Source of the DNA: Ascochyta rabiei
Lineage: Eukaryota; Ascomycota; Dothideomycetes; Pleosporales; Didymellaceae
Reading direction: 5' to 3'
Assembly (NCBI RefSeq): GCF_004011695.2
Contig: NC_082414.1
Coordinates: 248,001 to 312,000 of the forward strand
DNA: 64,000 nucleotides
Shown here: one piece after another, positions 32,714 through 43,921 of the stretch
How the letters are laid out: each line of letters opens with the position of its first letter
Numbering within the stretch: the first letter of the stretch is position 1
The notes under the pieces: generated by a model
The model's database searches: none
What the model was told of the DNA's origin: nothing
The model's input: the letters and a program-made list of their open reading frames with translations, nothing else
Made by a program: the position numbers and the translations under genes

Positions 32714-34027
32714 ATGGCGCCCGCACCTGCCGCCGAAGCCTCGTATCGCAAAGATGAGAAGGTTTTCTGCTTCCACCATGAGTTGCTCTACGAGGCCAAG
32801 GTCACTGATGTGAAGCCGAACGAGGGTGACGACAAGAAGACTGGCTTCCAGTACAAGGTCCACTACAAAGGATGGAAGAACACGTATGTACTTTGATCTT
32901 TTCGACTTTGCGTTTGCCCTCAAGGCTTCCGTTTGGCGGCCTCGTTGTGGTTGCCCCTCACCCACACCGCAACCTGAGGTCAACCACTTCAACGTCATGG
33001 CGAGCCAGCATGCCCGCTACTCACGGCAGCACATCACTCCGTCTCGGACAACCACCACTTCTCTTCGATCTTTTCTTGCTGACGACCCACCAGCTGGGAC
33101 GACTGGGTGCCTGAAGATCGTTTGCGTAAGCTCACTTCGGAGAACCGAGAGTTGGCAAACAACTTAAGGCACGAGATGCTCCAAGCACAGCGTGCCGCTC
33201 GAGCGCAACCGCCGCCTACTAAAAAGAAGGCCCAAGGCTCGACTCGAGGGAGCGAAGAGCGCCAGACTTCTGTTTCTGCCCCACCCCGTGGTCAAAAGCG
33301 CATGCGTGACCAGGACCTCGAAAAGGTACGTTTGTCGTATATAGAGTGATCCTAGATTGACTGGGCGTTCTTCCCACCTCAGCATCATGCTAACTCCCCC
33401 ACTGGAGGAGGTGTTCCAGAACAAGCGCGCTGTGCGCATCTACATGCCAGATCGGTTGAAGAGTCTTCTGGTCGATGATTGGGAAAACATTACCAAAAAC
33501 CTGCAGCTCGTTCAGCTTCCAGCGAGCAAGCCTGCAGCCGTCATTTTGGACGAGTACTTTGCATCTGCCACCTCGACAGGAAATCGCAACAGTACCGAAA
33601 CCGACATCCTCGAAGAGGTAGTCCAAGGCCTGAAAGAGTACTTCAACAGGAGCCTTGGGCGACTTCTCCTTTACCGATTCGAACGCGAGCAATTCTACGA
33701 CATTACCACTCAGATCGAGCAGCCGACAAACGACCTCGCTGGCAAGTCGTTAGCGGACATTTACGGCGGCGAGCATCTCTTGCGCCTCTTCGGTAGGCCA
33801 ATGCTCAAGCAGCTTCCACCTTGGAACTTGCTAACCAGCCTGTAGTGTCAATGCCTGAGCTCATCGCCCAAACGAACATGGACATCCAGGCTGTCAACCG
33901 CCTTCGCGAAGAGCTTAGCGGGATGACGACATGGCTTTCAAAGGAGCCCCAGGTCAACGCTTTCTTCTCTTCCGTCTATGAGAGCCCCGGGCAGGCGTAC
34001 ATCGACAAGGTCAAGAGCAGTATTTGA
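32714..34027 (+). CDS. EAF3: Eaf3/MRG15 chromodomain protein (NuA4 and Rpd3S subunit)
   Basis: Exons 32714-32883, 33094-33325, 33408-33792 and 33846-34027, 322 residues. Introns are 210, 82 and 53 nt with GTATGT, GTACGT and GTAGGC donors. The N-terminal MRG chromodomain includes EKVFCFHHELLYEAKVTDVK, VHYKGWKNT and WDDWVPEDRLRKL, with the Trp/Tyr cage that reads methylated H3K36 in the family. A basic linker follows (residues about 80-130). The MRG domain starts RIYMPDRLKSLLVDDWENIT and ends with VSMPELIAQTNMDIQAVNRL. The third exon start is set by the CTAAC branch point and phase. Known role: targets NuA4 acetylase and Rpd3S deacetylase to transcribed chromatin. It is convergent with the riboside kinase gene. 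Confidence 0.93.
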
Positions 34028-34181
34028 GCATATCGTTTCCTCCCTGTGTCTTGATGGATTTGCATCGCTACTCTTGCCTGTGTTAGTTCGAGGCGCTTGG
34101 TATCCGGCATGCGGCCTGCTTGACCTACCACGCAGCTACGGCGTCTGGCGCAATGTACACTACTTTATCTGATTCGGACTG

Positions 34182-34928
34182 TCATTGCCCCTTGATTACA
34201 CCTTCCAACACCTTGACAGCCCATTCCAAGCACACTCCCATATCTCCCTCCGCTTCCCGCGGCATACCATGGATGTGCGTCCTTTTGCAAACCTGTTCAT
34301 CCAACTCCGCATCCACATCTCCACCCTCGAACAAGAACTTGTGGTCTTTGACATAGTTTGGCCACACGATCTCATCCACATAGCCCGGCGGATCCTCCCA
34401 GAATCCCTCGAGCGTGACATAGCCACTCCTCGCTTCTCGCCTCTTCTTCGCCGTCTGATAGCTTGTGCGTAGAAAGAGTCGCACGTCGAACAGCTCCCGC
34501 ACGTCCCTCATATCCTCGCTGAACAACAAGAACCCATCGACGATGCAGATCCGGCGCTCCCGCCAGTCCGGATGAGCACTCACCAACGCCTCGACCTGCC
34601 CTCTCAGCTCCTCAATCAGGCGCTCAGACACGCCGTGCTCGCCCACACTGTTCTGATCCTCCTTGCTGACCAGCCAGTCCGGACTCCGTCCGTGCTCTCT
34701 GATGTGTTGCAGCGCTGACCTCAGGCCAGCGAGGTCGAGCGACTCGAGACAGTCCCAGTCTTGCACGCCGTCCTTGACGGGAATCTCGGCGTCGGTCAGG
34801 TAGAAGTCGTCCAGGTGCAGGATCGTGAGTTGTTTGGGTGGGAAGATGTCGCGGAGCAGGCGGGAGAGCGTGGTTTTTCCTGACGAGGAGGGCCCGGATA
34901 TGCCGACTAAGAGGGTTGGTTGTGACAT
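34182..34928 (-). CDS. NRK1: Nicotinamide riboside kinase
   Basis: Cytosolic kinase that phosphorylates nicotinamide riboside to NMN in NAD salvage. The frame from ATG 34928 gives 248 residues, close to the family length. P-loop GISGPSSSGKTTLSRLL at residues 9-25, LHLDDFYLTDAEIPV with the catalytic Asp region, QDWDCLESLD (nucleoside contact region), ICIVDGFLLF and the lid FLRTSYQTAKKRREAR all match NRK1. An in-frame extension to 35027 is open but starts from a non-family sequence and is ignored. Convergent with EAF3 (154 bases between stops), divergent from ARMH3. Confidence 0.88.
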   Translation of the reverse strand: MSQPTLLVGISGPSSSGKTTLSRLLRDIFPPKQLTILHLDDFYLTDAEIPVKDGVQDWDCLESLDLAGLRSALQHIREHGRSPDWLVSKEDQNSVGEHGVSERLIEELRGQVEALVSAHPDWRERRICIVDGFLLFSEDMRDVRELFDVRLFLRTSYQTAKKRREARSGYVTLEGFWEDPPGYVDEIVWPNYVKDHKFLFEGGDVDAELDEQVCKRTHIHGMPREAEGDMGVCLEWAVKVLEGVIKGQ

Positions 34929-35292
34929 GGCCGCGTTGAGACCCAGGTATGGTGGGGCTTTGGTCTGTGGTGTGTTGATGAGGCGGCAGTCCAGCCAGGG
35001 GATGCTTTCGGGGTCTATCCTTTTCACCCAACCTGGACCTGGGCCAAGGAACGAGCTCCACGGCGTTTGGGGCTGTTGTATACGGAGCTCAAAAACGTGA
35101 CTGCTGATGCTGACGGGGCTGGTGGCAGGTGGGGTGTGGGGGTTTGATCGTTTGATCGCCGGCTCGGTTCAGGCGCTTCAGGGTCCACCCTAGTTTTCGA
35201 AGCTCTGCAACAGGCGCCTCTGTCTGCTGTCAACACTTCGGTTGCAGCCCCGAAGGTCGCTCCTTGTGACCGCTCCGAGCCGGTCTTGTGCC
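34929..35292. promoter_or_regulatory. Bidirectional promoter NRK1 / ARMH3-like
   Basis: The 364 bases between divergent starts. It contains two gtttgatcg copies near 35141-35158. No defined element is claimed. Confidence 0.5.
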
Positions 35293-37361
35293 ATGGATCC
35301 TTCACCGCTGACACAGGTGTCAAGGCCTGAGCTATTCCAGCCCAAGATCATCAGCCTCTACGAAACGCTGTTCAAGGTGCGCATGCGCGCGCGCCAGGTT
35401 GGCGTCGTGAAGTGGCTGACCGGCAATGCAGGAAGACGATGAGGACGTCGAGCTCACCGAGGGCTTCTGGCAGGAGTTCTTCTTGCACCGTCCAGACTCA
35501 GCCGGCCTGAAGCGCATACTGGGCTCGGTGTCCCCCGACGAGATGCTGCACCTCCAGGCGCATTCCCAGCAGCTCTTCCGCCGCGCCATACAGCGAGTCA
35601 AGCAGGCCAGACCGCCGTCAGACGAGGTTGCCCTCGAGGTACGAACACGCCGAAGCCCGTGAAAACATGCAATGGCTCACTGGCCAGACCTTGACAGTCT
35701 TTCTAGACGCCGCCTTGACGAAGAAGTACACCAACCCAAGCGCCGACATCATCGCCGTCCTCGCTGGTCTGCACGATGCCGACGCCGTCATGACCGACTT
35801 CATAGCCACGCTGGACGCAGTGATACGGACCGGGCGCACGCGTACGCAAAACACTCCTGTAGCCGCCGTAAGCGCTGACCAGACCCAGTGGCCCTACGAC
35901 GCAAAGCTGTACGAGCGACCCTCTCCATAACCGCGGCTGGCTTCCACACAGCTCTGCCATCCTACTTCACGCACCGCGATCTCTTCCCCTCGCTCATGAA
36001 GTACATCCAAGATGCAGACGACAGTGCCCAGGTGCTCCCTGCATTGTACCTCCTCGGCCTCCTTACCAACTACAACAAATTCGAGTTCCAGAACCCTTAC
36101 AGACTGCGACTAGACGATTTCGTAAACGACGCCATCATACGAGACATGATAACTTGTTTTGGAACAACATGCCAGGACATACGGGACGTGTACGTAGCGA
36201 TCCAGGACGACGTGCCAGAGGCTTGGTCGCTAGGTTCGACCTTGAGGACAATTGGATTGCGAGTGCTTGCGCCAGGCTCGCGGCCAACCACGCCCACGCC
36301 AAATCCAGAAGAGACCAAATCACTGTTTGCCGCGCTGCCCGGGCCTGAGATGGGCGTACTCCTCTGCACTTATGATTTCGTCAATGCGAACAAGCTGTTC
36401 TGCTTCAATTTAGCGTCGCAACCAGCAGCAACGAAGGGAGCACCCTCACCATTCAGCGCCTACCTGTCCATGACTTCGTATCTACTCCAGCATGCGCATA
36501 GATCTACGAGGTCTGCCTTGTACACACACCTCTGTCTGTTCATGTTGCAGATACTGGTCGAAGACAAAGAGCTCGTCAAGCGGCTATGTAGTGACGACGG
36601 CAAGTTGTCTGTCCGCATGTGCCGCCAAAGACAGCCTTTCCTGCCACAGGTCACAGGCGATCGAGTTCCGGCTACGGTTATTCTGGATCTTATGATCGAT
36701 GGCATCAACCACAACCTGCGACGACGGCTCGATGTCGACTTCTACATGTATGTGCGCGGTGCTTTACCACGATCCCTAACTGACACAAGACAGCCTATCC
36801 CTCGGCATCCTGCTGCGCCTTCTCTCATACCTCAGCCGCACCAAGACTCGCCTCGCGTACCACTGGTCTGAACTTTGGAGAACGCTCTTGTCCCTCCTTC
36901 GCTTCCTGACACAATATGAAAGCGACATCAAGTCAAATTACAAATCCAACAAGATGATTGACGTCCTCGTCAACCTACTCGCTTTCGCTCTATCAAGTGG
37001 GGAGAACTTCCTTCCGGACCCTGCATCCTACGACGACCTCTTCTACAAGCTTGTCGAGACAGGAGATATCCTGACAAAGTTTAGAGATACATTTAGGCTG
37101 GGCAGTTCTGGCGCAATGCAGATCTTGGTAAATGTATCATCGCACTATCACTCTTTACTATCGGATGGCAAGAAAGGAAAGCACTTTAGTCCTGAAGAAG
37201 TCAGTGTTGTGATCAAGCAAGGCTACGAGACTTTGTCCATCGATTCGAGCGAAGGGCTAGATGGATGGGACAAGTTTCGAGAAGCTGATTTCAAGACAAT
37301 GCTGAAGAAGATTGCAAGAGCTGCAGTGGAAGATGCGAAAGCATTGAACGAAGAGCAATAA
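35293..37361 (+). CDS. Armadillo-like helical protein (ARMH3 / DUF1741)
   Basis: Five exons: 35293-35376, 35432-35638, 35688-35841, 35883-36747 and 36794-37361, 625 residues, all phases consistent. The introns are 41-55 nt. The product is the fungal relative of human ARMH3 (C10orf76), with conserved stretches TLTVFLDAALTKKYTNPSAD, YFTHRDLFPSLMKYIQDADD, ALYLLGLLTNYNKFEFQNPY, and the C-terminal domain LSLGILLRLLSYLSRTK followed by LVNLLAFALSSGENFLPD. Human ARMH3 works with PI4KB and GBF1 at the Golgi; in fungi the role is not settled. The N-terminal exon (MDPSPLTQVSRPELFQPKI) fits the family start. No membrane segment is obvious. The second and third exon junction (VALE to TLTVFL) may miss a few residues. 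Confidence 0.85.
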
Positions 37362-37595
37362 ATCTGCGTTTGCTTGGCGGTGTCGCAACTGTCATTCCTC
37401 CGCGAAATCGTCTGGTGTCAAGACTCCCTTCCTGAGCGTGCTCGTTTCGTACCTGCCTTGATCATGAAGATGACATATTGCGTGTTACTGCCAACATCTC
37501 CACTACACCACTTCGACATCGTCACACCAAACATTGCGCATCCAGCACATCAGCTATTCACATTCACTCTTAGCAGTCTCATCGTTACCGCCACC

Positions 37596-39531
37596 ATGGG
37601 CGACATCACTGGGCAACAACAAGGTGAGCTTCTTTCGACTGAGGAAACTCGACTCTCGCTCCCAGCATCAGGCATAAATAATGCCTCGACACCATCCCGA
37701 GACCCAACCGATGCAGTCACGGATGATCCGCGCTTGGTAAGTACCCTGGCTGGCGGTTAGATGGAGTGCGCTCTGACACCATGTTTGGCAGCATGCTACC
37801 AAGGGGCTTTCGTCTGTAGTCCACCCGCTAGTCGAGCAGTCCCTTCGTAAGACGCCTCTAGTGCCGACTGAAGATTCGACGGCTCTGATTAGGGATGAGG
37901 AGATTGATGGGATTTCAGTTTCACGAGAGCCGGTTGTCAATTTGCCCTTCTCACCACCAGCGCAAATCGAAGTAGCTACTTCCAGAGCACTGTCACCTCC
38001 GTCTGAGAACACCGACTCCGCTGCAACTTTGATTGAACTGTCAGTTCCATCAGAATATCAAGGACCCTCGATGCCGTTGGCCGCACCGATGGAACGAGGT
38101 GCTTCTTCAGCGCTGCCATCTCAATCGGAGAACGAGGCAGCGGTCGAAGTGGCCGAGGGCCCCGTGGAGATGAGAGAATTCTCTGTCAAGCAGGACAAGG
38201 GGAAAGAACGGGCAGCCTCACCTCCAGCGCCAGTGGAACGAAGAGTGTCTGTCTCTTTGTCACCTCAGAGATCGGGTAGCTTACTCCACGTACCCAGCAT
38301 GACTTTAACATCTCTCTCTGGAGCTGGCATGATCTCCTTGCCTAGCTCGCCTAATATCACACCTAACTCTGAATCAAAAGCTGGTAGAATTCCTGCAGCT
38401 CAAAGCGCAGAGAGCGATGACTACCCGAAAATCTCAAACGGCCTACGTACCACATACCGCAAAGGGGTGCCTCCATACAAGCCACGAATACAATTACCGA
38501 AGGTAACAAGCATGTCCGGGTACCGTCGTTTCGTCACGAAGTATGCAGGAGAACCGCTCTATCAGCTCAGCGAGACCATTCCTTATGTGCTTGGGCCATC
38601 GGCACTCATCGAGCGTCTACATTTCCTCGTCGAAAAGAAGATCCCACTACCAGATGAGGTTAGACAGTTAGTGGTCAGGAATGGGCTTGACTTGGCTTCG
38701 CTTTTTGAACATGATTTGGCCTTGTTCAACGTTCTGGGTTGCCTCTGGGATGATTAGGAACCTCCAGTCTACAAAAACATTGGGTGGATTGCGCAAGACC
38801 TCTCGACGAAAGTGACACACGAAGCGGCCTACACCGACCAACGGCTAGAGCTCTACTTCCTCAGGCGTCACATGGTGGTGCATCGACGAGCATGCAACAT
38901 ACTCGAGTTGATAGAGCACACGAAACGATGGCGCACACTACCAAACCCTGCTAACGTCCTCGGCGACGATGGAGCCAAGACACCGTGGAGCCAAATTGTG
39001 TACCAACTTCGACTGCTCGAAGTCGACGTTACAAAGATTGATCTGGCAATTTACGATGAGCTGAGGGATAGTGAGGGTAACGCATTAACTGCCCTACTTT
39101 TCAGAATGCAACAATGGCAGAAGAGCGGCGAGCTTGAGCGGCGCTTCACGAAGTGGATGGAAGAGGGAATGAAAGCGTTCGAGAACGATGCCAAAGAGCA
39201 ATCGAATGGTGCCTCCGCACTGAGCTCCTCTCCTTCTCAATCTCGAGATGGAAGAGGTGACCAAGAGATGTCGAGACAATCGGCCAAGAGCGCAGCGCAG
39301 GCAGGGGAGGCTCGACGAGTCGAGCAGATGCAGCTTCAAACGCAAGCCAAGGGGAGTCTCGAGTGGTTGCGGGATTTTAAGACAGGTGGAAGAGCGATCA
39401 AGCGCTGCTTCAGATATCCGGCCTGGCGATACATTATCTACATCGTCCTGCTTGCAGTCGGCCTTGGCGGTTGGGCGTACAGTCAGATGAGAAGCAAGGA
39501 GTGTGGCGGTGTGTGTTCAAATCAGACCTAG
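37596..39531 (+). CDS. Unknown C-tail-anchored protein with an in-frame TAG
   Basis: Not recognised. Exon 1 is 37596-37736 (ATG in a CCACCATGG context), the intron 37737-37791 has a GTAAGT donor, and the frame then runs to 39531 except for a TAG at 38755-38757. Residues 1-270 are Ser/Pro/Glu-rich and disordered. An ordered block follows (SGYRRFVTKYAGEPLYQLSE, then LGPSALIERLHFLVEKKIPL). After the TAG the frame continues in a protein-like manner (EPPVYKNIGWIAQDL, YFLRRHMVVHRRACNILELI) and ends with a single hydrophobic helix, WRYIIYIVLLAVGLGGWAYS, close to the C-terminus, as in tail-anchored proteins. Either an in-frame 84-nt intron (38674-38757, GTCAGG donor, TTAG acceptor) removes the stop, or the gene is interrupted. 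Read through, it would be 626 residues; stopped, 368 without the anchor. Confidence 0.6.
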
Positions 39532-41484
39532 TTGCTGTTGTAAGAAGCTCAGCTCGAGACAAGCGAACAATGCGTCCTCTCTTTGGGTTTGGTAGAAAAA
39601 TGCACCTCTTGAGCGAACCCTCCGAGGCTGTCCTTTCATGGCGCTAAAACCAGCCCCACCATGAGATCCAGAAGCCTCGCCTGCAAAACCTCAATTTTCC
39701 ACATTACCATGACACCTCGCAATGCTCGACTAATACCAACGGAAGGGCGCTCCCTTGTGGAAGAACAGGCTAGTATCCCTTCGCATCCGCGCGGATGGTC
39801 GGCACGTCAACGGCGGCTTAGCTCGATGCGTTAATCGCGGCAGACGGCGACGCAGCCGTGCTTCATCGGCGATCCCATTGTCGCAAGGCAGGCCAATACC
39901 GGTAGTGGAGAATGCGCAATTCCCGTCTCGCGGAAATCACGTCCGGTCAAAACAACGCGCTTGCGACCTCGTGTGAACAAAGGGATGATGCCTGGAGCGA
40001 GCATAAGGAACGATAAACAACTTCAGTCAAGTTGTCATGCCGGAATTGGTAGACTATCGAAATCACAAAGGTCCAAACTCTGGGCAAATTCGCTTGCTAA
40101 GCCCAAGTCAAATTACCGCTTTGGTCAGAGTGAGACGATTGTCACGCCATTATCACGCTGGACCTCAACGGCACGGTCCCGCGAAAACCGTCAGCTTTAC
40201 ACGTGCGGAGCAAAACCACGACGCACGAGAGCATCCGCCCACGCGCCCCATTTTACCAGATCCGAGAGGTCCTCGCCAGCCCTACAGACGTTTTTGTTTT
40301 TGGAACTACGGTACGGCGGGACCGCCCGCTTAGCCTGGTGTCAGAGCTTGTTACCCATCACCCCATGACGACTCGGTTCACGGCATGAAGACACAACGAA
40401 GGACGACCGTCCGAGGCCAGCGAACCGCTCTGCAGAATGAACATTGTACATCCTGATTGCGTTGTAAAAGTGCGGTGTGTGTGTGACAGGGTCACCAAGC
40501 GGAGCTGAGAGCTGCGTTCCTGATCGGCGTCATATTCCGTTGATCGACTCGAGGAATTGACTGTCCGGAGCAAAAACCGGCGAATTACATAAGAGCACAG
40601 CAGCCACTCGCTTACTCGCGACCCTTCTGTACAAACGACAGGTTTCTTAGGAGACTCTAGGTCTGCCGTAGGGTCCGATTAGCACCGTCAGTTCCTGGAA
40701 ATCCATCCGTTTGCGACGCTTAGACATTCGTGGCTGAAGAGGCTCAAGTTTTGCTGTGATCTAGCCACAAATGAATGCCCAGTGGATGCTCTAAAACCGA
40801 GTGCTCGACAAATTGTCGAGTGACCCAAGTCCTTGGCTTTTCCTGTGCCGCAGCTCTGGTTTCGGCGAACCGGCATGTCAGAGTCGGCGCGCGCATGTGC
40901 CACGCATGTATACGAATCAACGGCGCACGGGAGGCAGGCCCCACTGCACAAGAGAACAGCTGCCCCTCCAAGCGGACAGTACCGATGTGAGCAGTTAATG
41001 GTTCGACAATCGCATACTTCTGAAGCATTTGGATGCTTACTGAGGAAACAAGGATCCCACCTAGTCGAACAACGTACGGGGAACGCGGAAATGGGAGGAT
41101 GGGCCTTCCATCTTAGCACAGGAGGATGAATGGATCAACGGCGGAATTGCGGTTTTAAGCCTCTACCGCATGCTCCTCGACTATCCTACCCTGAAGTTCG
41201 CAAGCGAGACGCAACAAGCTCGGAAAGCGGAGCTTCTCGCTCTCGGCCACATGTTCCAAGCATGGCCATCGCCCAGTTCGGTTCCTGACAGCTCGGAAAT
41301 CGTCGATACATATACGAAGGAGGGTCGTGTCGCCACCACCATAAAGCAAGGTCCTACCGTGAGCCTACTAAATCATCATCACCCGTCAGCCTTCTTTATA
41401 CTTAGCCTTCGGGCAGGTCACTACACACATTCCCACCGAACCATCAAACCATTGATCTATACAACCTTTTCAGCGATATCGGCA
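39532..41484. other. Intergenic 1.95 kb, long upstream region of the SREBP-type gene
   Basis: No supported gene or RNA. The many overlapping open frames lack domain-like sequence. A frame continuous with the downstream bHLH gene extends back to 41170 but contains no family feature, so 41170-41484 is taken as leader. Long upstream regions are common for fungal regulators. Confidence 0.5.
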
Positions 41485-42402
41485 ATGAGCTATCCCGGCT
41501 ACCCGAACGTAGCCAACCCCGACTACTCCCCACCACAGGAGATGCTGTGCTATCCAGATCAGTTTGGAAGTGCGTACCTCGGGGACAACTATAGTACATC
41601 TCCCGAATACTCGCTCGATTCTTTCTTCGATCAGGCCCTCGCATCGACCGACATTTCGACGACCTTCCCATCCAAGGAGCAGGGCCCGTTCAACACCACA
41701 TTTGGAACAACTGGCGTCGCGACATCGAGCAATACCGCCAGCTCGTACTCGACATCGCGACACCCATCCGATGCCGCACCGTTTGGTAAGCTCGAACAAC
41801 TTTCGTTCAGCTTTTGCTTCGACCCGAGGTCAACCGAGCCGTTCGAGACAGCCTGTTTCTCCCCAAACACCCACATCTCTTCCAGGACCCCTTCCCTCTG
41901 CGGCGACGCATCGGAAAAGGCCTCATCACCCTCCCTCTCGCCTCGCAACCTAAAGCGCGAATCCCCTTCGTCCCCTGACTCGGCCCCAGAAGAATCCACT
42001 CAGAAACGGCCTCAACGGAAGCGAGGCCGACCACGACTCGATCGCACCGAAAACGTGTCCAGCACATCTTCGCCATCGTCCAAGAGCCAAAAGACTGGGC
42101 GCCTGCCGCACAACCAGGTCGAGCGCAAATACCGCGAGGGCCTTAATGCCGAGCTGGAGAGACTCAGACGAGCGGTGCCATCCCTGCCCCAGAGCGATGA
42201 GGCTGGAGCTATGGGCCAGCCCAAGCCAAGCAAGGCCATGGTACTCGCCAGCGCCATCGAGTACATACGAAAAATCGAAGCAGAACGAGACGCGCTGAAG
42301 CTAGAAAATGCGAGGCTGCGAAACGCTGCAGCGAGTGGACAGACGATCAGAAACTGGAAGGTCGAGGATGAGTCACTCCAGGAGTTTCTGACTGACCCTT
42401 GA
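41485..42402 (+). CDS. SREBP-type bHLH transcription factor without membrane segments
   Basis: 305 residues from ATG 41485. The C-terminal bHLH begins GRLPHNQVERKYREGLNAEL and continues through SKAMVLASAIEYIRKIEAER into a short zipper-like helix. The basic region has Tyr (RKYR) where most bHLH proteins have Arg, the diagnostic feature of SREBPs, which lets them bind both sterol elements and E-boxes. Just upstream lies RKRGRPRLDR with an RGRPR AT-hook core. There are no membrane helices, so it is not the full-length membrane-bound type; it resembles the small fungal factors of the SrbB kind, which act in hypoxia and sterol control in Aspergillus. A possible 66-nt in-frame intron (41789-41854, GTAAGC donor) means a 22-residue segment may be spliced out. 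Confidence 0.78.
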   Translation: MSYPGYPNVANPDYSPPQEMLCYPDQFGSAYLGDNYSTSPEYSLDSFFDQALASTDISTTFPSKEQGPFNTTFGTTGVATSSNTASSYSTSRHPSDAAPFGKLEQLSFSFCFDPRSTEPFETACFSPNTHISSRTPSLCGDASEKASSPSLSPRNLKRESPSSPDSAPEESTQKRPQRKRGRPRLDRTENVSSTSSPSSKSQKTGRLPHNQVERKYREGLNAELERLRRAVPSLPQSDEAGAMGQPKPSKAMVLASAIEYIRKIEAERDALKLENARLRNAAASGQTIRNWKVEDESLQEFLTDP

Positions 42403-42862
42403 GGGTTACGAGAATTTGACGAAGATTTATGCCTGTTTGTTTTCGGCAACTGGGTAGAGTAGAGCGCTGGCGTTCGGATCCATGCGCGTGTGCGTGTTGT
42501 TTTTTTGCGGAATTTCTTTGGAACTCCACTTTATCAAGTGCTGATGCTGGCGGAGGCTGGACTGGCGTCTGGATGTGATCTTTCCTGTACTTACGAATTC
42601 ACGATACCCAGGCAACAGTTGCCGTGCAATGCAAGAGTCACAGTTGGAAATATCAACGGATTGACCCATGTGCGCCAACTCGCTCTTTGAGAGAGATTTT
42701 GCAGGGGTACGAGAGTTTTACAAGAAACACCCCCCTCTGCACCTGACATGGATTGTCGTTGAGGATTGTCGTTGAGGACAAGGCGCGTGTTTGGTGATCT
42801 TCAGATCTGCCCGCTAGCCCCGCCGTCGTGCTTCGGCGAAGCTCCAAAGCTCTAGCACTAAC
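42403..42862. other. Intergenic
   Basis: A 460-base gap between the SREBP-type stop and the phosphoesterase start. It contains a near-perfect direct repeat of ggattgtcgttga at about 42751-42777. Nothing else was recognised. Confidence 0.5.
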
Positions 42863-43921
42863 ATGTCCGCCTCGACACCCACAACCCACGTCAAGACGCG
42901 GTTTCTTGTCATCTCAGATACCCACGCGTCCGACCCTGAACAAAACGTCTCCGACCATGACGCACCCTACCGACCACCGCTGCCCAAGGCTGACGTGCTC
43001 CTGCACTGCGGCGACCTGACCATGCTTGGGCACCTTGAAGAATATGAAAGAAGCTTGGCGATGCTAGAAAACATCGATGCGGAAGTTAAGCTTGTCATTG
43101 CAGGGAACCACGACATTACGCTCGATGAGAGCTACTACGCAAGGATGGGGCAAAGGATGCACTGGGAGAGGTGGGATCAGGACCTACCGGGGAAGGCAAG
43201 GGAGATGTGGTTGGGTGAGCGAGCCAAAAGGGCTGGAGTCACCTATCTGGAAGAAGGAACTCACAGCTTCGCACTGGCAAACGGAGGGCTGCTGCGGGTA
43301 TACGCCAGCCCCTACCAACCTGAGTTCTGCGTACGCGCATGTGCACTCTGACTTGTTGGCTCATAGCTGATGGACCACAAGGACTATGCCTTCCCATACT
43401 CGCGCATCGAAGACCGCTACAACCCCCCGCACAAGTGCTCACCGTACGTTGTGCCAATCGCTGAACACCCCGTGCCAGACTGGTCGGAGGTCGATGTAGT
43501 CATGACACATGGCCCGCCGATGGGCATCCTCGACGCGGTCTACAACGGCGAGCACGTAGGGTGCGAGCATCTGCTTCGCGCTGCACGGCGCTGCAAACCG
43601 CGCATGCACTGCTTTGGCCACATACACGAAGGCTGGGGCGCGCAGAAGATCCAATGGGCAGAGGGCGACGAGCTGGATGCAACGCCGCAAGCGCACGTGA
43701 CGCGCGCAACACCAATTGACGTGGACCAGCGACAGATGAAGGACGGGCGGGCAGCATACGTAGACATCAGTCGCGGCGGCGACAACGCCGTGGAATTCGG
43801 ACGGGACACACTCATGGTCAACGCGAGTATCATGTCGGTTACGTACAAGCCGTCACAGGGCCCGTGGCTAGTGGATATGGATCTCGAGAAAGCGCCTATC
43901 AGTACGACAAGCAACATCTGA
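42863..43921 (+). CDS. Calcineurin-like metallophosphoesterase
   Basis: Exons 42863-43330 and 43367-43921, 340 residues. All metal-ligand blocks of the superfamily are present in order: VISDTHASD (D-x-H), LLHCGDLT (GD), VIAGNHDITL (GNHD), VVMTHGPPMG (H) and CFGHIHEGWG (GHxH). The closest resemblance is to the fungal MPPED1/2-like group of class III phosphodiesterases; substrate unknown. The intron is only 36 nt (GTACGC...CTGAC...CATAG) and contains an in-frame TGA, so it must be removed; joining gives FCLMDHKDYAFPYSR. No signal peptide. C-terminus ends in a Ser/Thr-rich stretch. Confidence 0.85.
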
